From contig JAUVRU010000056.1 in the NCBI GenBank assembly GCA_030597485.1, positions 1 through 8,382 on the forward strand: DNA of 8,382 bases, given 5' to 3'. Shown here piece after piece: positions 5,169 to 8,382 of this stretch. The number at the start of each line of letters is the position of its first letter. The first letter of the stretch is position 1. Below the pieces are notes generated by a model. It was not told the DNA's origin and made no database searches. It worked only from the letters and a program-made list of their open reading frames with translations. Made by a program: the position numbers and the translations under genes. The stretch comes from Anaerolineae bacterium (GTDB lineage: Bacteria > Chloroflexota > Anaerolineae > 4572-78 > NAK82).

Positions 5169-6959
5169 TCAGTATACGCGTTCCTTGGGCGGGTAGTCGA
5201 CGATGGTGACCGGTTTGTAGCGCAGCTCGATGCGGCCAGCGGCGCGATAGGCCAGACTGTGCTTGAGCCATTCGGCATCGTCGCGTTTGGGGCAATCCTC
5301 TCGCGAGTGGGCACCCCGGCTCTCGGTGCGGTTGAGAGCGGCCGCGGCCGTCACCTGGGCAATGTCCAGCAGCGCGCCCAGTTCCCACGCTTCCAAAAGG
5401 TCGGTGTTGTATTGGCTTCCCTTGTCGTCGATGCTGATCCGTTGATAACGCTCCTGGAGGTCGGACAGAACGTCAAGCGCCTCCTGGATCCCAGGCTGCT
5501 CGCGGAAGACGGCCACATGGTCCATCATCACCCTTTGCATCTGGCTCCGGATGTCGGCTACCCGTTCGCCGCCTTCCGGTCGGGCGCGCAGCGATTCGAC
5601 CTGCTCGCGGGCGAAAGCCTCGGGCTCGTCGGGCAGCGGCGTGAAGTCGGCCTCCTGGCAATAGCGCATCATGTCGATCCCGCTTCGCCTGCCAAACACG
5701 AGGATGTCAACCAGCGAGTTGGTGCCCAACCGGTTGGCGCCGTGCACCGATACGCAGGCAGTCTCTCCGGCGGCGTAGAAGCCGGACAGAACGGTGTTTT
5801 CCTCGTCCATCACCACCCGCCCGTGGATGTCGGTGGGGATCCCGCCCATGGCGTAGTGGGCTGTAGGCTGGACCGGCATCGGCTGCGTGACCGGATCGAT
5901 CCCCAGATAGGTGCGGGTGAAGTCAGCGATGTCGGGCAGTTTGGCGCGAATGTCGGCTGCTGTGATCCGCCGGGGCGTGCCATCGGGATTCCTCTTGCCG
6001 TCCAGATCGAAGTACTTGTTGGCCGTCTCCGGGCGCACGTCCAGGTACACGTAGTCCTTGCCGTCTATGCCCCGTCCTTCGCGCACTTCCAGGTAGATGG
6101 CTCTTGAGGTGATATCGCGGGAGGCCAGGTCCTTGATGGTGGGGGCGTATCGTTCCATGAACCGCTCGCCCTCGTTGTTGATGAGCACCCCCCCTTCGCC
6201 GCGCACGCCCTCGGTGATGAGAATGCCCATCTTGTAGATGCCGGTGGGGTGAAACTGGAAGAACTCCATATCCTCCAGCGGGATGCCCCGCCGCAGGGCC
6301 ACGGCCGGGCCGTCGCCGGTCAGGCTGTGCGCGTTGCTGGTTATTTGCCACACCTTGCCCCACCCGCCGGTGGCAAACAACACTGCCTTGGCGTGGAAAA
6401 CGTGTAACTCACCGGTGGTGATTTCCAAAGCCACCACCCCTCGTGCCAAACCATCCTCGACGATGAGGTCCAACACCTGGAACTCGTTGAAGAAGGTCAC
6501 GTGCTGCTTGATGCATTGCTGATACAGGGTTTGCAGGATCATATGACCGGTGCGGTCAGCAGCGTAGCAGGCGCGGCGCACTGGCTGTCTTGTTTCGTTG
6601 TTGGTGTGTCCGCCAAAAGGACGTTGGGCGATCTTGCCCTCTTCGGTGCGGTTGAAAGGCAGCCCCATGTGCTCCAGCTCATACACAACGTCCACCGCTT
6701 CATAGCACATGATCCTGGCAGCGTCCTGATCGGCCAGGTAGTCACTGCCCTTAATGGTGTCAAACGTATGCCATTCGGGTCTGTCCTCTTCGTGGTTCCC
6801 CAGCGCTGCGCCGATGCCGCCCTGGGCTGTTCCTGTATGAGAGCGCGTGGGGTACATCTTGGTGAGCACGGCAACCCTGACTCCTCGCGACGCATATAAA
6901 GCCGCCATCAGCCCCGTGCCACCGGCACCGATGATTATTGCATCGTACTTATGAACCAT
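5169..6959 (-). CDS. sdhA: Succinate dehydrogenase flavoprotein subunit
   Basis: A 596-residue SdhA that oxidises succinate to fumarate on the cytoplasmic side and links the citric acid cycle to the respiratory chain. The FAD-binding GAGGTGL is at 11-17, and H41 in SHTGTAQGG is the site of covalent FAD attachment. Active-site elements are FHPTG (H237), the proton-shuttle Arg in LASRD (R281), HYAMGGIPT (H368) and GANRLGTNSL (R410). The C-terminal helical domain ends in YPPKERVY, typical of full-length SdhA. ATG 6959 follows AGGAG (6973-6969) by 9 nt. The gene lies 26 bp after sdhD and 58 bp before sdhB, in the same transcript. No truncation or unusual substitution was seen. Confidence 0.97.
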   Translation of the reverse strand: MVHKYDAIIIGAGGTGLMAALYASRGVRVAVLTKMYPTRSHTGTAQGGIGAALGNHEEDRPEWHTFDTIKGSDYLADQDAARIMCYEAVDVVYELEHMGLPFNRTEEGKIAQRPFGGHTNNETRQPVRRACYAADRTGHMILQTLYQQCIKQHVTFFNEFQVLDLIVEDGLARGVVALEITTGELHVFHAKAVLFATGGWGKVWQITSNAHSLTGDGPAVALRRGIPLEDMEFFQFHPTGIYKMGILITEGVRGEGGVLINNEGERFMERYAPTIKDLASRDITSRAIYLEVREGRGIDGKDYVYLDVRPETANKYFDLDGKRNPDGTPRRITAADIRAKLPDIADFTRTYLGIDPVTQPMPVQPTAHYAMGGIPTDIHGRVVMDEENTVLSGFYAAGETACVSVHGANRLGTNSLVDILVFGRRSGIDMMRYCQEADFTPLPDEPEAFAREQVESLRARPEGGERVADIRSQMQRVMMDHVAVFREQPGIQEALDVLSDLQERYQRISIDDKGSQYNTDLLEAWELGALLDIAQVTAAAALNRTESRGAHSREDCPKRDDAEWLKHSLAYRAAGRIELRYKPVTIVDYPPKERVY

Positions 6960-6985
6960 GGTACCTGACTCCTGACCGGATCAGT

Positions 6986-7408
6986 TCAGAAAAGCTCGAA
7001 TATGACGACACCGCCTGCGCCCACCACAAACAGGAAAAGGACGAAGACAAGTCCCTTGGCCAACAGCAGGAGAATGGGACGATGGACATAGTCCTCCACC
7101 ACAATCCGCAGGCCGTTGAAACCGTGAACGGCGGCGATGAAGAGAAAGATCATCCCATACACGCGCCAAAACGAGTTAGACCAGTTGGGGAACACGTCGG
7201 GAATGTCGCTGTTCTGAACGTGCCAGTAGATGGGGAAAAAGCCCCAGCGGTACTGGGTGGGCGTGTCCATGGTCAACCGCCCGCCTGCCAGGTTGGCATA
7301 GATGATGCCAAAGGCGCCGATGAACAGCATAAAAACGGCCGACAGTCGGGTGAACAACCAGAGATAATACTCCAAGGCGCTGCCCTGACCGGCAGATCGA
7401 AAACGCAT
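6986..7408 (-). CDS. sdhD: Succinate dehydrogenase membrane anchor, SdhD-like
   Basis: A 140-residue protein with three membrane helices (about 18-40, 84-103, 112-137) that anchors SdhAB. H95 in VHGFNGLRIVVEDY corresponds to the SdhD haem b ligand of the E. coli type; D106-Y107 occupy the place of its quinone-site Asp-Tyr pair. A longer first loop (about 41-80) is rich in aromatic residues (YRWGFFPIYWHVQ). The strong ribosome site TTAGGAGG fills the 16-bp gap after the sdhC stop, ahead of ATG 7408. Anchor subunits diverge quickly, so the C/D assignment rests on order and the loss of an SdhC-type HRxTG motif here. Confidence 0.88.
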   Translation of the reverse strand: MRFRSAGQGSALEYYLWLFTRLSAVFMLFIGAFGIIYANLAGGRLTMDTPTQYRWGFFPIYWHVQNSDIPDVFPNWSNSFWRVYGMIFLFIAAVHGFNGLRIVVEDYVHRPILLLLAKGLVFVLFLFVVGAGGVVIFELF

Positions 7409-7424
7409 TGTTCGGCCTCCTAAC

Positions 7425-7817
7425 CTACGCTGACCCTGAGAAGAGGCTGAGCACCATCAGGAAAGCTGGCAAACCGAAGACGGGCAGAAAGATGAGCCAC
7501 TGGAGCCAGAGAAGCTCCCGACGATAGCGCAATACGGGTGGATAGAAGTCCTCGACCACCAGTCGCAGCCCGTTGAACGCGTGATACAGGACGCAGAAGT
7601 AGATGAATATCTGGAAGGGTGTTGACTCGTACCAGAGGGTGACGGACTTTGAGATGTTGTCCCCAATTGCATTCAGGAAAAATGCGGCTACGACGTGTGT
7701 GCCGACAAAAAAGAGAATGCCCAGGCCAGTGATGCGGTGCAAGACCCAGGCAAGCATGCTCTCTTTGCCCTGGTAGCGTAGCCCCTCCAGGTAGCTGACA
7801 CGGCGGGTTCGCAGCAC
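7425..7817 (-). CDS. sdhC: Succinate dehydrogenase cytochrome b556 subunit, SdhC
   Basis: A 130-residue first anchor subunit. WVLHRITGLG (24-33) is the SdhC signature at the start of helix 1, and YHAFNGLRLVVEDF (78-91) supplies H79, equivalent to the SdhC haem b ligand. With H95 of SdhD this predicts one bis-His haem between the two anchors. Three helices lie at about 30-50, 67-86 and 103-125. The Ser that contacts quinone in E. coli SdhC is Trp24 here, a pattern I associate with menaquinone-using Gram-positives and relatives. GTG 7817 is the preferred start because AAGGGAGGG (7834-7826) precedes it by 8 nt; the longer frame from GTG 7856 would run through that site. It is first in the operon, with a strong promoter about 100 nt upstream. 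Confidence 0.9.
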   Translation of the reverse strand: MLRTRRVSYLEGLRYQGKESMLAWVLHRITGLGILFFVGTHVVAAFFLNAIGDNISKSVTLWYESTPFQIFIYFCVLYHAFNGLRLVVEDFYPPVLRYRRELLWLQWLIFLPVFGLPAFLMVLSLFSGSA

Positions 7818-7873
7818 GTTCAAATCCCTCCCTTGGCCTGAACAGCGCAGAATCACGGGCTAGGGCAGCAGAA

Positions 7874-7917
7874 CTGACCTTATCCCCACAGTCTCGGCGT
7901 GGGTGGAGACGGGTCAG
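7874..7917 (-). promoter_or_regulatory. Possible folded leader at the 5' end of the sdh transcript
   Basis: CTGACC (transcript 5' arm, 7917-7912) pairs with GGTCAG (7879-7874), enclosing two interleaved 5-bp helices: GTCTC (7910-7906) with GAGAC (7895-7891), and CCCAC (7903-7899) with GTGGG (7889-7885). The interleaving is that of an H-type pseudoknot or of two alternative hairpins. It starts at about the predicted transcript end and finishes 40 nt before the sdhC ribosome site. The helices are short and GC-rich, so chance is a real possibility. Confidence 0.3.
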
Positions 7918-7925
7918 CCGGGTTC

Positions 7926-7953
7926 ATTATACCTGTGACCAACGACAAGTCAA
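7926..7953 (-). promoter_or_regulatory. Promoter of the sdhCDAB operon
   Basis: On the minus strand TTGACT (7953-7948), 16 bp, then a perfect TATAAT (7931-7926). The expected start site near 7919 leaves a leader of about 100 nt before sdhC. It is the best sigma70-like -10 in the window, fitting a highly expressed respiratory operon. Confidence 0.7.
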
Positions 7954-8051
7954 AAAGCCCTGTCGTCTGGCGGAACGTCGTATGGCTTCAACTGGCTGTC
8001 GGGCTGTGGACGGGGCGGCGGCATGATCTTTTTCATCTACCGAGCCGATGG

Positions 8052-8080
8052 TTGTCATTCGGCGAGGTCGGTGTCATAAT
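8052..8080 (+). promoter_or_regulatory. Promoter of the PspC-domain gene
   Basis: TTGTCA (8052-8057), 17 bp, CATAAT (8075-8080): five of six matches in each box with optimal spacing. The predicted start near 8087 gives a leader of about 67 nt. Confidence 0.55.
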
Positions 8081-8153
8081 GTGCCTGCGAGCAAGCAGTT
8101 CTTCCCCAGGCCAGAAGCCGTGATGGCCTGATCGTTGTTAGGAGGAAACAATC

Positions 8154-8345
8154 ATGGCACAAGAGCGTGATAGGTTGAAGCGACAAAATGGCATTGTGGG
8201 CGGGGTTTGCGGAGGATTGGGCGCCTTTTTCGGTATTAGCCCATGGTGGTTTCGCCTGCTCTTCCTGTTTCTACTCCTGCCTGGTGGCCTGCCGGGGCTG
8301 TTGCCCTATGTGATTCTGTGGATCGTGGTTCCACATCGATCGTAG
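8154..8345 (+). CDS. Small PspC-domain membrane protein
   Basis: A 63-residue protein consisting of little more than one PspC domain: basic start (RLKRQ), the signature GIVGGVCGGLGAFFGISPWWFRLLF (13-37, shown by G-V-x-G-G-L-x-x-x-F-G), then a hydrophobic pair of segments around LLPGGLPG ending ILWIVVPHRS. PspC proteins are inner-membrane partners of phage-shock or envelope-stress responses in proteobacteria; many bacteria have short solitary versions like this with unknown roles. ATG 8154 follows TAGGAGG (8140-8146) by 7 nt. No pspA or other psp gene is visible. The 37 bp after its stop, to the window end, show no feature. Confidence 0.88.
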   Translation: MAQERDRLKRQNGIVGGVCGGLGAFFGISPWWFRLLFLFLLLPGGLPGLLPYVILWIVVPHRS

Positions 8346-8382
8346 GTCATACTATGGGAAGTTGTTGTTTGAGGTGCCCTGA

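Larger units (their letters stand above)
7818..8153. other. sdhC-pspC divergent intergenic region
   Basis: This 336-bp gap holds the sdh leader and promoter on the minus strand, the PspC-gene promoter on the plus strand, and about 100 bp between them (7954-8051) in which I see no clear motif. An open frame across 7899-8123 has no protein-like features. Confidence 0.7.

Noticed and set aside
5111..5314. 68-residue N-terminal extension of SdhB
   Set aside because: It overlaps the end of sdhA in another frame; the internal ATG at 5110 has a good ribosome site and begins the conserved SdhB sequence.
5259..6107. 282-codon plus-strand frame inside sdhA
   Set aside because: Mirror frame of a fully conserved sdhA; no recognisable motif and no ribosome site.
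7818..7856. 13-residue N-terminal extension of SdhC from GTG 7856
   Set aside because: The Shine-Dalgarno AAGGGAGGG at 7834-7826 lies within it and points to GTG 7817.
7899..8123. 74-codon plus-strand frame in the sdhC-pspC gap
   Set aside because: It crosses both predicted promoters, has no ribosome site and no protein-like composition.

Overview
This 8.4 kb stretch of fairly GC-rich bacterial chromosome is dominated by two respiratory modules that share the quinone pool: a three-gene cytochrome bc complex (qcrABC) on the + strand and a four-gene succinate dehydrogenase operon (sdhCDAB) on the - strand. Gene types and architecture (Rieske, b6-type cytochrome b, subunit IV fused to cytochrome c; separate SdhC/SdhD anchors; PRC-barrel-like, DUF1269 and PspC small proteins) fit an aerobic, probably menaquinone-using bacterium. 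Chloroflexota is my best guess, but this is inference from family resemblance and not a database result.

Layout. At 1-181 (-) lies the start of an MFS transporter that leaves the window and carries an in-frame TAG. It is divergent from qcrA, and the two predicted promoters share one -35 region. From 354 to 2665 (+) come qcrA (Tat-type Rieske protein), qcrB (b6-like, four-helix cytochrome b) and qcrC (three-helix subunit IV with the PEWY motif, fused to two successive CXXCH haem domains). From 2791 to 3567 (+) a good sigma70 promoter with a palindrome at its start site drives a short Phd/YefM-type antitoxin without a toxin, followed by a DUF1269 membrane protein. A perfect 17-bp inverted repeat follows. 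At 3739-4068 (+) is a PRC-barrel-like gene broken by an early in-frame TAA and lacking its usual C-terminal half.

From 7817 down to 4412 (-) runs sdhC-sdhD-sdhA-sdhB, tightly spaced with clear Shine-Dalgarno sequences and a strong promoter at 7953-7926, with a possible small membrane protein (4397-4209) trailing sdhB. At 8154-8345 (+) a 63-residue PspC-domain protein is expressed divergently from sdh.

How they work together: SdhCDAB oxidises succinate and reduces quinone. QcrABC reoxidises quinol and passes electrons through the Rieske cluster to the two tethered c-type haems of QcrC and on to a terminal oxidase outside the window. The small proteins between them (antitoxin-like regulator, DUF1269, PRC-barrel-like, PspC) look like envelope or stress accessory genes, and this middle segment shows signs of decay. 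I see no defence system, mobile element, CRISPR array or RNA gene. The most unusual item is the diheme fusion in QcrC.
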